From Tritrichomonas musculus (Eukaryota; Parabasalia; Tritrichomonadida; Tritrichomonadidae): DNA of 64,000 bases. Location: NCBI GenBank assembly GCA_039105265.1, contig JAPFFF010000041.1:1346731-1410730 (forward strand). Reading direction: 5' to 3'. The notes under the pieces are model-generated. The model saw only the letters and a list, made by a program, of their open reading frames with translations. It had not been told where the DNA came from and did no database searches. The translations under genes were made by a program, and so were the position numbers. Below are positions 1 through 10,760 of the stretch, piece after piece (the first letter of the stretch is position 1; each line of letters starts with the position of its first letter).

Positions 1-2579
1 AAGTTTTCATCAAAATTTATTGAAAAAAATTATAATCTACTTAAGTAAAGTATTTTCCATAAGTTAATCACTTTTTTTTCTAAAAGAAAGTATATTTCTC
101 AATAATAATTGAAGATTTTTTTTGATTATTTTGATATATTACCCAAATAAACTTTATATTTACATAAAATAATCTGTATTTATAATCATTTTCATTCTTT
201 TTTCTTATTCCTATTTGATCAACGAGATAATAATTATATCTTAATTAATGTAAAATAATATAAAGAACATTTAATACACTGATATTAGATTTAAAATAAC
301 TTGCATTTATGTTAAAAAGTCAGTTACAGTTATCTATTTGATCCAAATATATTATCTTTATTATTTCCATATTCAATAGTTTACAATTAAAAACTAAAAT
401 GTTTATAAAACTACACCTGTCGAATAAATAATTTTAATTTTATATTTTTTATATTCTATATAGAGTAAATAATATAATATTAAAAAACAAAGGATATTGG
501 AGACTTTTTATAGTTCCCGCACTTCTTGATTTTTTTATTTTTACTTTAATTGAAAGAATATTTTATCTTATGAAAAAATATTAAGATTATTTACTTCTAT
601 GTATCCAATACTGACATTTGCCATAATTGGTTTTAATGGATGTTGAGAATTTAAAAACAATTTAAAAAATAATGTTTCATCTATATCTCGAGTCAATTAA
701 AATATTTATGAATTATAAATCAATAATAATATTTTATATTTTATTTATAAATTATATTATCTGTTATATATCCAATTTATTAGCCCTATATAAATTTAAA
801 TTCAAATTTACATTAAAAAATTAAGAAAATGACTTATTTCTCAATTGATTTACGAAATAATTATATACTAATTGTACAATATAATAATAATAATAAATAT
901 TTAAATAAATTTTATTAGGTAAATAAGTTACTTTATACTCTCATTTTAAAGAAAAATGCAATTTTATATTTTGCATTATTTTGAATTATTTTTCATCGTA
1001 TTTTGGTACGTTATTATTTTTTAGTGACGTGAGATGATTATTTTCGGTGAAGTGAAATTAATAGTGAAGTGATTCTTGAAAAATATAAATTTCCTCATCT
1101 TCTTAAAAATATTATTAAAAATATTTTTTATAAAGTAAATTTATTAATTACTATATTATTAAAATAACTTTAATATTTAATATATTGAAAACCAAAAAAT
1201 AATCACAATACAAACCATCATATTTTTTTAGAAATTCAATTGTAAATCATCGTTTAATTGAATTTTTCATTTTTTTTTTGTTAATTTATCTATTTAATAT
1301 ATAATGTAAAACTTAAACATAAAATTTAAATTGTATATATATAATAATATATATTATATATATAAAATAAAATAATGTTTTAATAAAAATACTACTAGGA
1401 TATAAATTTTTATTATTTCAATATAAAAAATATAATAACTGAAAAAGTTAAAAATTTATTAAAAAAAAATAAAATATAAACAAGTGTATCTCTAGAAAAT
1501 AAATGTTTTTTAAACATATAAGTATTAATAAGTTATCAATATATATATACTATAAAAATTAATAAAACAAAATTATATATATATTTATATTTCATCAATT
1601 TTTATATAAAAAGAAATATCTAGCCTCTCAATTATAAAACGATTTTTATTCAGAAAAATAAAAATAGAAATATCTCAAAAATAGGAGTATAAAATTCTTA
1701 TCCATTAAAATATATTCTTAGTATCAAAATATAAATAAAGAAAATATGATCAATATTACAATATTTCGTCAATTTCTCTACATGAATACCTCTATATATA
1801 GTATTATATAATCTTTACTTTTTTTACATCACATTTTTATTAACGTAACATTTTAACGTAACTTTTTATAAAATCAAAAATTTTGATGTAAATCAGTTAT
1901 TTATGTTTAAAACAATATTTTTATTCATAATCTAAAGATAAAAACTATTTTTCATTAACTCTTGCTAATTTTAATCAAAAAACCATGTTATCGCAGATGA
2001 TTATATCTGATAGATATAATTAGAAGCAAAATATCATAGAAAAAAAGGTTTTGTACGTCGGTACTATTATAAAATAATTCAAATGCATCGAATAAATAAA
2101 TCAAAACGATTTAGCCAATCCTAATAAGTCGAAATAAAATCAGAATTTTTAAATAAATATAAAGTGCCATTTTACACCATCAAAAGAATGATCAAAGAAA
2201 TATCAAATTTTTAATAATTTATTAGCAATAATAACTGAATAAAAATTATTTCTGCTTTATATTCATGCTTTTTTTATTTTAATTGACTAAATTTTTGAAG
2301 ATAAAAATATTTTTCAAATAAAAAAATTAACGGAAAATTACATATGTATTTACATATGTAATTTCTATCGTCCTGTGTAATTACATTGTATATACAAAAA
2401 GTAAAGATTAGTATTATAAGAATTTAAATAAAATAAAAATGGTTATCAATATTATAAATCTTTATCCATAAATCTTTCGATAAATAGTCGAAACAAAAAA
2501 CCTAATTTTTGTGTTAATCGTTAAAATTTCGTAAAATTTTCCAACAAAAAGTCGATTTTTCACATCAGCTATTTAGTAA
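1..2579. other. AT-rich gene-free stretch
   Basis: I see no credible coding region, RNA gene or long repeat here. The sequence is extremely AT-rich with homopolymer runs and TA microsatellite patches, for example around 1330-1370 and 1540-1590. The first bases of the window (aagttttcatcaaaattta) are nearly the reverse complement of a segment at about 3010-3028, which may be chance at this base composition. Confidence 0.6.
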
Positions 2580-2723
2580 ATGATGAGACTTCTACCAATT
2601 CTTTTAGGTAACAACGAGATGTTTGATAAAAACAACGAACTTAATGTTGATGATAAAGGTTTTGAAGTTGATCATTATTTGAATGATCAGAACTTTTTGA
2701 GAACTTTACAAAATATCAAATAA
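2580..2723 (+). CDS. short ORF, 47 aa, possible gene fragment
   Basis: This is an ATG-to-TAA frame of 47 residues (MMRLLPILLGNNEMFD...) whose composition is less extreme than the surrounding DNA: it has acidic and polar residues and ends in LRTLQNIK. I do not recognise it. It lies just left of the inverted-repeat element at 2867, so it may be a scrap of a host gene. DNA after the stop still gives short protein-like stretches in shifting frames, as expected for a decayed gene. Confidence 0.25.
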   Translation: MMRLLPILLGNNEMFDKNNELNVDDKGFEVDHYLNDQNFLRTLQNIK

Positions 2724-3536
2724 ATTTATTCAAGTTTAAATAATATCATATCAAGTCATTTTTATTCAATAGACAAAAGCAAACTTCTTCAATTTTAAAA
2801 ATCGACTCTTTATTCAATTATTTCAAAGTTTATTTGGTGGAAATTTCTCTGATAAAAAAGTTGTAAAGTATCGGGAAAAAGTGGTGATCACGATGAAAAG
2901 TGGATATCACATCATTTATTCCTTTGAAAAAATAAAATCATCAACTTTTTGTACGAAATATTTGATCAAATATCAATTTAAAAAACAAAGTGGTTACCAT
3001 TCAATTTTTTAAATTTTGATGAAAATTTTAAAATATTTTAATTATTAGTTTATAAATAGTTATTTATTTATTATTTTTAATATATATATATATATCAAGC
3101 ATTAATAAAATGTATTTATATCAATTGAATATTTATTTTTTTTAAAAGATATTTTACTTTTTTTTAAAAAACTATGAATTTAAAAAAATTATATAACTTC
3201 TAACAAAAATGATTAGGTATCATTTTATAAATTTATTTCTAAAATTGTAATCCTAACAAAAAAAAAAACTGCATTTTTAATGCATTGTATTTATTATTTT
3301 AAATAGTAAATTAAAAGATAATTTATTTCTTTTATCATTGAATAAGATAAGATAAAATAAAATTAAAAACTATAAATTTAATAATTGAAATAAAAAAAAA
3401 TGGTTACATTCAATTTTTTAAATAAAAAAGGAGATAAATTTGAATTATTATTCAATTTTTGTTATAAAAGCCGATTAGATTCATTCAATTTATAAATGAT
3501 TTGTGAAAAAAATTTAGCATTCAAATATCATTTCAC

Positions 3537-3761
3537 ATGAATGCTCCGATTGGAGCAGTAAATCACGCCAAAGAAGCAAAAATGATACCTCCTCAGCCAA
3601 TTGTCTTTGATTTGCTTGGATCAGAAATGGAAATTGAAGCCTGTAAAAAAGCAATGACATCTTATGATTATATCAATGCTCCAAACTTTTGTACTCAGAT
3701 CGGAGTATTATGTAATGCTCTAAGGACACCTCAATTTACTGTACGAATTTGCAACATTTGA
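3537..3761 (+). CDS. hypothetical protein, 74 aa, inside inverted-repeat element
   Basis: This ATG-initiated frame encodes 74 residues with balanced composition, including the segment PPQPIVFDLLGSEMEIEACK. It stands out from the surrounding AT-rich DNA, which argues for past or present coding function. I do not recognise a family. TCATTTCACATG directly precedes the body of the ORF and resembles a trichomonad initiator placed next to the start codon. Another short coding-like frame follows at 3769, so this may be one part of a decayed element gene. It lies between the inverted ends at 2867 and 4145. Confidence 0.35.
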   Translation: MNAPIGAVNHAKEAKMIPPQPIVFDLLGSEMEIEACKKAMTSYDYINAPNFCTQIGVLCNALRTPQFTVRICNI

Positions 3762-3768
3762 TATTTTA

Positions 3769-3942
3769 ATGTGCTCCAAAGTCAGAGCATATCAGACATC
3801 TCATATTCTAGAACTCGCTCAAACAAACAGCTATATGACTCCCAATCAAAAATATATTTTAAACCAATGCCACAGAACGCATTTATTACCAACAAGCCGA
3901 ATACCTATTGAATCTTTCCCTACTCTTAGAAATAATCAATAA
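3769..3942 (+). CDS. hypothetical protein, 57 aa, next to the 74-aa ORF
   Basis: This ATG-to-TAA frame of 57 residues begins MCSKVRAYQTSHILEL and ends SFPTLRNNQ. Composition is protein-like, richer in GC than the flanks, and the frame differs from that of the 74-residue ORF just upstream. The two probably come from one decayed element gene. I recognise no family, and a short frame of this kind could be accidental. Confidence 0.3.
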   Translation: MCSKVRAYQTSHILELAQTNSYMTPNQKYILNQCHRTHLLPTSRIPIESFPTLRNNQ

Positions 3943-4141
3943 AATAAATAAATTAATTAATTCTTTGCACTTTGATATATTTATTAAATTAAAATAATAA
4001 ATATTTTAATTATCATTTTATTTTGAGATACAAATCTTTTAGAAAATAAATTTACATTTTGTTTTGTATACTTTATTCAAATTTAAAAGAGAATTGTGAT
4101 GTGATATCCACTTATTCCCGATGATATCCACTTTTTCTTGA

Positions 4142-4300
4142 TACTATAGATGCTACTTGCTTTTATTATTACGGAAGAAATTATGCAAAGAATACTGTTG
4201 ATTTTGATAATGATATTAAATGCTATGAGTCTATAGGCAATCAAATTGGTTGGATTAAATATGACTTCAAAGAGTTGAAAGGGTTAGCACTATTTCAACT
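4142..4300 (+). pseudogene. coding-like fragment, possible discoidin (F5/8 type C) remnant
   Basis: An open frame without an early ATG reads DTIDATCFYYYGRNYAKN and, further on, GWIKYDFKELKG. The W-I-x-x-D-F-K pattern resembles the discoidin-like domain found in many trichomonad BTB and ankyrin proteins, where a Trp precedes an Asp-Phe-Lys strand. The fragment abuts the right inverted end of the element at 2867-4145, so that element may have landed in or beside a host gene. The family call is weak. Confidence 0.25.
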
Positions 4301-5390
4301 TTTTAAATGGTTTAAATTTTTAAAAAGTGGTATGGTATTACTCCTTTTTTGGGATGAGGAAAAAACTTCCAATTTGGATTTTTTTTTCACATGTCATAAA
4401 AAACTTGGAATCATTAGCATCAGAATTTTAAAATTTGAATGAAACGCACGAAAAAAAAATGTCAAACGATATTGATAACTTTTTAATTTAAAGTATTAGC
4501 GCGTTTTTTATTATTATATTATAATCATATTGTTATATAATTGAAGAAAAACTTGGAAGCATAGAAAAAGGCTCATATCAACACTATGGGTTAATTTATT
4601 CGTTTTTCAAGGAATTTAGAACACAACATTTTAACTTTTTCAATGCTGAGTATTCAGTGTGAAAATCACTGTTATAATGTGATGTTTTTATCCCAAAATG
4701 TTAATTTTATAGTTAATTTTTTTATTTATTTTATCCCAAAATGTTAATTTAACAGTACTGACTTTATATAATAAACCTTCTGAATTCTACTAAATAAAAA
4801 CATTGAAAATTATTTTTTATTAATGTGCATCAAAATAAAAATAATTTTTTGAATTTATTTTTAATTTCAGAACTGGACCACTGAAAAGTATAATAAACTT
4901 TCTAAAACAAAAATAATATTTTGAATTTCTCTCAAATGAATTGAAAGGTCCAGATTTTGGAAGGGAGTTTATTTTAATTGTTTACCAAAATTATTAAATT
5001 AGCAAAAAATGAAAAATTCAAAACTGAATCATTTATTTAATTGTTTAGTAAGAAACTGAGTAATATCGCTATATCCATTACTTTCTGAGATTTCAATGGA
5101 TGTTCTAAAAAAAAGGTATGGAAACTTCCATCCACTCGACAGATCATTTTTATTTCAAAATATAATTTTTTAATGATAGTATTAATGATAAATATAATAT
5201 AAAAAAGGCATATTTTTCGAGAGGAATTTAAGATAAAGATAGATTATTTTTTTCCAAAAAATTGAATCCAAATCTGGCTATTTTAATTCAAAAAAAAATA
5301 TTATTATTTTTATTTTATTATTACTTTTTCAAATATAATTATATAAATATATTATATTTTGTACCGAAATAACGCGTAATTCGTTGGATT
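4301..5390. other. gene-free AT-rich stretch with a small direct repeat
   Basis: I see no gene. A short direct repeat (tttatcccaaaatgttaat) occurs at about 4687 and again at about 4730, 43 bp apart. The motif aaaggtatggaaact near 5112-5128 recurs in inverted orientation near 6858-6876, outside the fold-back element at 5391-6387. Confidence 0.5.
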
Positions 5391-5483
5391 GATATTTCAT
5401 ACCACTTATGATATGAACCAATTTGACCTAACAGGTAAATTTTTTTTGACCTAAAAGATGAATTTATTTTTTCCAAAAGTTAT

Positions 5484-6044
5484 ATGAGTTTCTTTGAGAA
5501 ATTTTTTCATATTTTTCCTCACATTGATATTTCAAATTCAATTCCCAGTTCTTTTAAACCATTTTTTCCATTCAAAAATGATGAACAAAATAGAATCTTT
5601 AAGAAATTAAAAAATCATTTAGATTTGTTAGAAAATTATTTGCTGGACAACACACAACAAAGTTCCCAAATTTTAACAAATAAAAGCGATTCGCAAAGCA
5701 AATCTCTAGAAGATTTTAACAAATCATGGATAACTAAACCAAATAGAGATAATTGTTTCATAATATCTTTCCCTAAATCTCAAACAAGCTCTCCGATTTA
5801 ACAAACTAACAGTGATTTACATAACAATTCTCTTTTAAATTCGAACGCTTCGTTATCAAACAAACAAACTCAAGATAATTCTTTCACAATATCTTTCCCT
5901 AAATCTCAAACAAGCTCTCCGATTTTGCATAAAAAATATAGTGAAGAATCATTCATAAATTCAAATAAATTAATAAACAAATCTAACTGTAATAACAATA
6001 TTTATTCTAATATTGATCAAAAATTTAGAAAAATCTATGAATAA
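5484..6044 (+). pseudogene. Ser/Asn-rich ORF interrupted by one stop codon
   Basis: The frame starts MSFFEKFFHIFPHIDI just inside the left inverted end. It is open for 105 codons, meets TAA at 5799-5801, then stays open to a second TAA at 6042-6044, about 186 codons in all. The inverted copy on the other strand has TTA (Leu) where this copy has the internal TAA. Residues ISFPKSQTSSPI occur twice, 126 bp (42 codons) apart. The sequence is polar and low in complexity. I recognise no domain. It may be a decayed element protein or a captured host fragment. Confidence 0.4.
5751..5926. repeat. left arm of 176-bp inverted repeat
   Basis: This 176-bp segment is nearly identical to the reverse complement of 6105-6280, with only a few mismatches by eye. 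The arms are separated by about 180 bp. Both arms encode the same Ser/Asn-rich peptide on opposite strands. A transcript through the region could form a long double-stranded hairpin. Confidence 0.75.
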
Positions 6045-6104
6045 TAAAAATAAAATGTGTTGGAATTTAAAAGAGAATTGTTATGTAAATCACTGTTAGT
6101 TTGT

Positions 6105-6280
6105 AAAATTGGAGAGCTTGTTTGAGATTTAGGGAAAGATATTGTGAAAGAATTATCTTGAGTTTGTTTGTTTGATAACGAAGCGTTCGAATTTAAAAGA
6201 GAATTGTTATGTAAATCACTGTTAGTTTGTAAAATCGGAGAGCTTGTTTGAGATTTAGGGAAAGAAATTGTGAAAGAATT
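6105..6280. repeat. right arm of 176-bp inverted repeat
   Basis: This is the inverted partner of 5751-5926. The same family continues to about 6064 on its left side, so this arm carries slightly more of the 126-bp direct-repeat unit than the left arm does. Its coding sense is the minus strand. Confidence 0.75.
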
Positions 6281-6387
6281 TATGCTTTATATATAAATTT
6301 TTTTTAATAAATTAACCTATTTGGTGAAAAAAAATTCGCCTACTATGGTCAAAAATAAATTTCATATCATCTGTGATATGAAGTATA

Positions 6388-6884
6388 CAAAAAATTGATA
6401 ACATCATATAAGATCTCGAAATCCTATCGAAAAACATGGCCTTTTTTTTATTTTATTTTCTAATAAATAAAAAAATGAAGAACATATAAAAAAACTAAAA
6501 ACTTTTGTCGACTCGTTCTTTTTCAAATTGATTTTTTCTAAAAAAAACATTTTTTTCTTATTACATATTTTATATGATTTGAATTCAGCACTTTCATGCT
6601 ATTATTAAGTATGTTAAGAATCCGTAGTATCAATATTATGCATGTATTAAATTTTGATGAGGAATTTTCGTTGATCAAAAATTTCAACTTTTTACATTTT
6701 TTTTTTGTTGTTGTTTTTCAGTAATAAAATTAAAATTATATTTTTTTGATTTTATATTTGTGTTTCAAATATTATATACATGAAGATGGATCAATTTTTA
6801 ATTAAAAATGATTAATATTCAAGCTTTTTTTGCATAAAACAAAATTGAATTGAAAAAGAGTTTCCATACCTTTTCTAAAAATCA
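6388..6884. other. gene-free AT-rich stretch
   Basis: I see no coding region or RNA gene. The end of the stretch (about 6858-6880) carries the short inverted partner of the aaaggtatggaaact motif seen near 5112. Confidence 0.5.
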
Positions 6885-8790
6885 ATTAAAGTAAAAATTC
6901 TATGAATATTTATGATGATTGAAATGAAATTAAATTGATTATGATTGAAATGGAATGAAAAACAAATAGAAATAGTTTTTGATGTGATATCAATCTTGTT
7001 AAGTGATATGATGTATTTCACAAATTCGAGATTTCCTGATATACATGCAAAATGTAATATTGTTTCAAAAATATTTCCATTTTTGAATTTCATGAATATT
7101 TATGATGATTGAAATTCTATAAATTGATGATGACTTAAATTTTATGAAAAACAAATAGAAATGGTTTTCGATGTGATATCAATCTTGTTAAGTGATATGA
7201 TGTATTTCACAAGTTTGAGATTTCCTGATATTCATGCACGATGTAATATTGTTTCAAAAATATTTTTTATTTTGAAATTCCATGAATATTTATAATGATT
7301 GAAATGAAATTAAATTGATGATTATTGAAATTATATGAAATAAAAATAAAAATAGTTTTCGATGTGATATCAATCTTGTCAAGTGATATGATGTATCTCA
7401 CAAGTTCGAGATTTCCTGACTCACATGCAAAATATAATAGTGTATGATAAATATTTTTATTTTTGAATTCCATGAATATTTATGATGATTGAAATGTAAT
7501 AAAATTCATATGATTGAAATGTAATGAAAAAATAAATAGAAATATTTTTTGATGTGATATCAATCTTGTTAAGTGATATAATGTATTTCACAAATTCGAG
7601 ATTTCCTGATATACATGCAAAATGTAATATTGTTTCAAAAATATTTCCATTTTTGAATTTCATGAATATTTATGATGATTGAAATTCTATAAATTGATGA
7701 TGACTTAAATTTTATGAAAAACAAATAGAAATGGTTTTCGATGTGATATCAATCTTGTTAAGTGATATGATGTATTTCACAAGTTTGAGATTTCCTGATA
7801 TTCATGCACGATGTAATATTGTTTCAAAAATATTTTTTATTTTGAAATTCCATGAATATTTATAATGATTGAAATGAAATTAAATTGATGATTATTGAAA
7901 TTATATGAAATAAAAATAAAAATAGTTTTCGATGTGATATCAATCTTGTCAAGTGATATGATGTATCTCACAAGTTCGAGATTTCCTGACTCACATGCAA
8001 AATATAATAGTGTATGATAAATATTTTTATTTTTGAATTCCATGAATATTTATGATGATTGAAATGTAATAAAATTCATATGATTGAAATGTAATGAAAA
8101 AATAAATAGAAATATTTTTTGATGTGACATCAATCTTGTTAAGTGATATAATGTATTTCACAAATTCGAGATTTCCTGATATACATGCAAAATGTAATAT
8201 TGTTTCAAAAATATTTCCATTTTTGAATTTCATGAATATTTATGATGATTGAAATTCTATAAATTGATGATGACTTAAATTTTATGAAAAACAAATAGAA
8301 ATGGTTTTCGATGTGATATCAATCTTGTTAAGTGATATGATGTATTTCACAAGTTTGAGATTTCCTGATATTCATGCACGATGTAATATTGTTTCAAAAA
8401 TATTTTTTATTTTGAAATTCCATGAATATTTATAATGATTGAAATGAAATTAAATTGATGATTATTGAAATTATATGAAATAAAAATAAAAATAGTTTTC
8501 GATGTGATATCAATCTTGTCAAGTGATATGATGTATCTCACAAGTTCGAGATTTCCTGACTCACATGCAAAATATAATAGTGTATGATAAATATTTTTAT
8601 TTTTGAATTCCATGAATATTTATGATGATTGAAATGTAATAAAATTCATATGATTGAAATGTAATGAAAAATAAATAGAAATATTTTTTGATGTGACATC
8701 AATCTTGTTAAATGATATAATGTATTTAACAAGTTCAAGATTTCCTGATTCACATGCAATATGTAATATTGAATAATAAATATAATTTCC
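6885..8790 (-). repeat. 570-bp higher-order satellite of ankyrin-coding subunits
   Basis: A ~190-bp unit recurs about ten times. Three subunit types form a 570-bp higher-order unit with starts at 7091, 7661 and 8231; the first two copies differ by only one substitution that I noticed (within the third subunit), while the third decays at its right edge. On the minus strand two of the three subunits contain an ankyrin-like module, for example ILHFACISGNLEFVKYIISL. Each coding module starts at ATG, ends in a stop after 68 codons, and overlaps the next module's ATG by 17 bp in another frame, because 190 is not a multiple of 3. The third subunit type carries a stop inside the module. No continuous protein is readable, so this is a satellite derived from an ankyrin gene or a heavily decayed gene. 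Confidence 0.7.
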
Positions 8791-9425
8791 TCTGTTAAAT
8801 ACATTTCAATAAAAATGTGTTGAATAATTCTTCTCCTCCTATTGTTATTTGTTATATATTTACATATTGATTATTCAGTTGTGGGATTAATTTGAAAACC
8901 GAAATAACCGAAAAATCATGAAATTTATTAAAACATTGAAATATTAATGCTTTTTCATGATAATGATCATTATCATAGTTAAAAATGATGATTCAAATAC
9001 ATCTCTAAATATGTCAGTCTAAATACTTTTTAAAACACCTATATTTTTATTTTTGAATTCCATGAATATTTAAGATGATTGAAATGTAATAAAATTCATA
9101 TGATTGAAATGTAAGTTAATTAATTGAGTTGAGAAGGTCAAAATTTAAAACAAGTATATATAAAGATATAATATTTTTTATTATAGTTTATTCATATTTA
9201 TAAAATTAACAAACAAAACAAAATATTTATTTATTAGTTATGTTTCGAAAAATTTCAATGATGCTTTTAAAATGACTTTTCAATTTTGTTAAAAAACCTT
9301 TTAGTATATTCTATTAATATATTCAAAATATAATTGATACTTAAATTGAAATCAAAATTGAAATATGCAAATCAAAATATGCGAGTGAAAACAATAAAAA
9401 GTTTGATATAAGTTTTATTATATTT
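8791..9425. other. intergenic stretch with a stray satellite fragment
   Basis: No gene is visible. It contains a ~62-bp piece of the ankyrin satellite at 9052-9113, separate from the main array. Confidence 0.5.
9052..9113 (-). repeat. isolated fragment of the ankyrin satellite
   Basis: This fragment is almost identical to the segment around 8610-8665 (gaattccatgaatattta, then the block with two gattgaaatgtaa copies). It lies about 260 bp beyond the end of the array, which suggests deletion or rearrangement at the array edge. Confidence 0.6.
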
Positions 9426-10085
9426 TTACTTTAACAATTTTGGGACGACTGCCTTTTCCAAATAATCATAGGACATTTTTCCTAAATTTTCTACAACAAT
9501 ATCAGAATATTTTTCTATTTCTTCTTTAGGCTTTGAAGTTGTTAATCCAACAACAAAACATCCAGCTGCTTTTGCAGCTTTAATTCCACTTATCGAATCT
9601 TCAAAAACAATGCATTTCTTAGGATCAATATTTAATGATTTGGCGCCTTTTAAATATCCTTCTGGATCTGGCTTTGGCTTTGATACCTTGTTTGATGTAA
9701 TGACACATTTAAAGAATTCATTGAATTCTGGATGAGCTTTATAAATCTTATTTAATTTGTCATCATTAGAACTAGTAACCATAGACATCGGGATGCCTCT
9801 ATCTTTTAAGCTCTGAATAAATTCTTTTGTGCCTGGGAAATATTTGAATTTGATATTATTTTCGAAATCTTCATATTTTTTGAGAATTGAACTACGAATC
9901 GTTTTGTCATATGAAAAATATGTATCAAGTATCTTGTTTAATGAATTACCTAATATGCAATTTTCGAAATCAGGTATCTCTGGATGATATTTCTTTCCTT
10001 GCTCTCCCCAAAAATTAGCGTATAAAGGTTCAGTATCGAAGACTGTTCCATCGCAATCAAAGAGTATTCCGTATTGCTGGGACAT
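9426..10085 (-). CDS. HAD-superfamily phosphatase (beta-phosphoglucomutase-like)
   Basis: The 219-residue protein is a typical haloacid dehalogenase-type hydrolase, acting on small phosphorylated metabolites in the cytosol. Motif I is FDCDGTVFDTE near the N terminus (nucleophile Asp plus acid/base Asp), motif II is SMVTSSN near residue 105, motif III is the Lys in KPKPDP near 140, and motif IV is VFEDSISGIKAA near 160. A helical cap domain follows motif I. Length and layout match the beta-phosphoglucomutase, 2-deoxyglucose-6-phosphatase and glycerol-phosphatase group; the substrate cannot be told. I chose the ATG of MSQQYG; the frame is open three codons further up but only from TTG. It stands alone between AT-rich spacers and looks intact. 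Confidence 0.85.
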   Translation of the reverse strand: MSQQYGILFDCDGTVFDTEPLYANFWGEQGKKYHPEIPDFENCILGNSLNKILDTYFSYDKTIRSSILKKYEDFENNIKFKYFPGTKEFIQSLKDRGIPMSMVTSSNDDKLNKIYKAHPEFNEFFKCVITSNKVSKPKPDPEGYLKGAKSLNIDPKKCIVFEDSISGIKAAKAAGCFVVGLTTSKPKEEIEKYSDIVVENLGKMSYDYLEKAVVPKLLK

Positions 10086-10094
10086 TATTACCAA

Positions 10095-10760
10095 TACCTT
10101 TAATAAAAATAAAATTCTCCTTCAATAATTATCCTCATTTTTTGAAAACTAAAAAAAACTCAGAAATATAACTTTTTGAATGAATAATTGAATATTTTAC
10201 ATCCATTTTTTCGCTTTTTATTATTCTTTTAGAATACTATGTATTTTACAATAAATTTCTTTATTAAAAGTAAATATTAGTATTTGGTTTTCTCTTTTGA
10301 AAAAAATAATTTATTTTAATTCTAGCGGACGATAACTTTATTTTTTCAGATAAAGTTTTTTATCCGTTTGAATTCAAAAAGTTATAGTTTCATAGATAAT
10401 TGATCATGTTTTTGCATTTATTTTTCTGAATATCTTGTGATACTTTCCAAAATATGATTTGATTTTGATTAGATATATTTATAATATATGAAAGAAATTC
10501 GAAAATTCTTTGAAATGTAAAATTTATGAATATATTTCTTGAGATTTTTAATTCAAATTTGAATAAGACAAATTTTTGAAAAAAGTATCATTTTGTTTCC
10601 AATGTATTTAAATTTTTTGAAAAGCTAGAAAATTTTGAATATGGATTAAATCAAGCATTTAATAAATAAAAATCAAATTATTTTATATTCATATATTTTA
10701 AAAATTCAAGATATAAGTTTTTTTATATTTGGTTTTATTGAATTAAAAAATATTCTGAAA
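10095..10760. other. intergenic spacer between HAD and RCC1-like genes
   Basis: I see no gene, RNA or repeat in this AT-rich spacer between two divergent genes. It presumably holds their promoters, but no clear initiator motif stands out. Confidence 0.5.

Larger units (their letters stand above)
2867..4145. mobile_element. putative DNA element with ~49-bp inverted ends
   Basis: The segment 2867-2915 (starting AGTATCGGGAAAAAGTGG) and the reverse complement of 4097-4145 (starting AGTATCAAGAAAAAGTGG) align over their whole length at about 80 percent, with one small gap. Each contains two AAGTGG-type submotifs and ends in GTGGATATCACATCA. Between them lie about 1.2 kb and two short ORFs. I could not define a convincing target-site duplication. 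It is probably a non-autonomous or decayed plain DNA transposon; superfamily unknown. Confidence 0.45.
5391..6387. mobile_element. fold-back element with inverted ends and inverted coding block
   Basis: The outer ends, about 5391-5468 and the reverse complement of about 6304-6387, align clearly: both run TTCATA..., GATATGAA..., then TTTGACC..., a T8 run and ACC/GACC, with short gaps. Inside them a second, much better inverted repeat (5751-5926 against 6105-6280) carries part of a Ser/Asn-rich ORF. The whole ~1 kb could fold into a long hairpin. It looks like a non-autonomous fold-back DNA element that captured or duplicated a coding segment. Confidence 0.5.

Noticed and set aside
1-3028. Possible inverted terminal repeats pairing the window start with about 3010
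   Set aside because: Only about 17 of 19 bases match in extremely AT-rich DNA, and no longer alignment follows.
7091-8790. Possible CRISPR-like array
   Set aside because: The repeats are 190 and 570 bp without unique spacers, in a eukaryote; it is a satellite.
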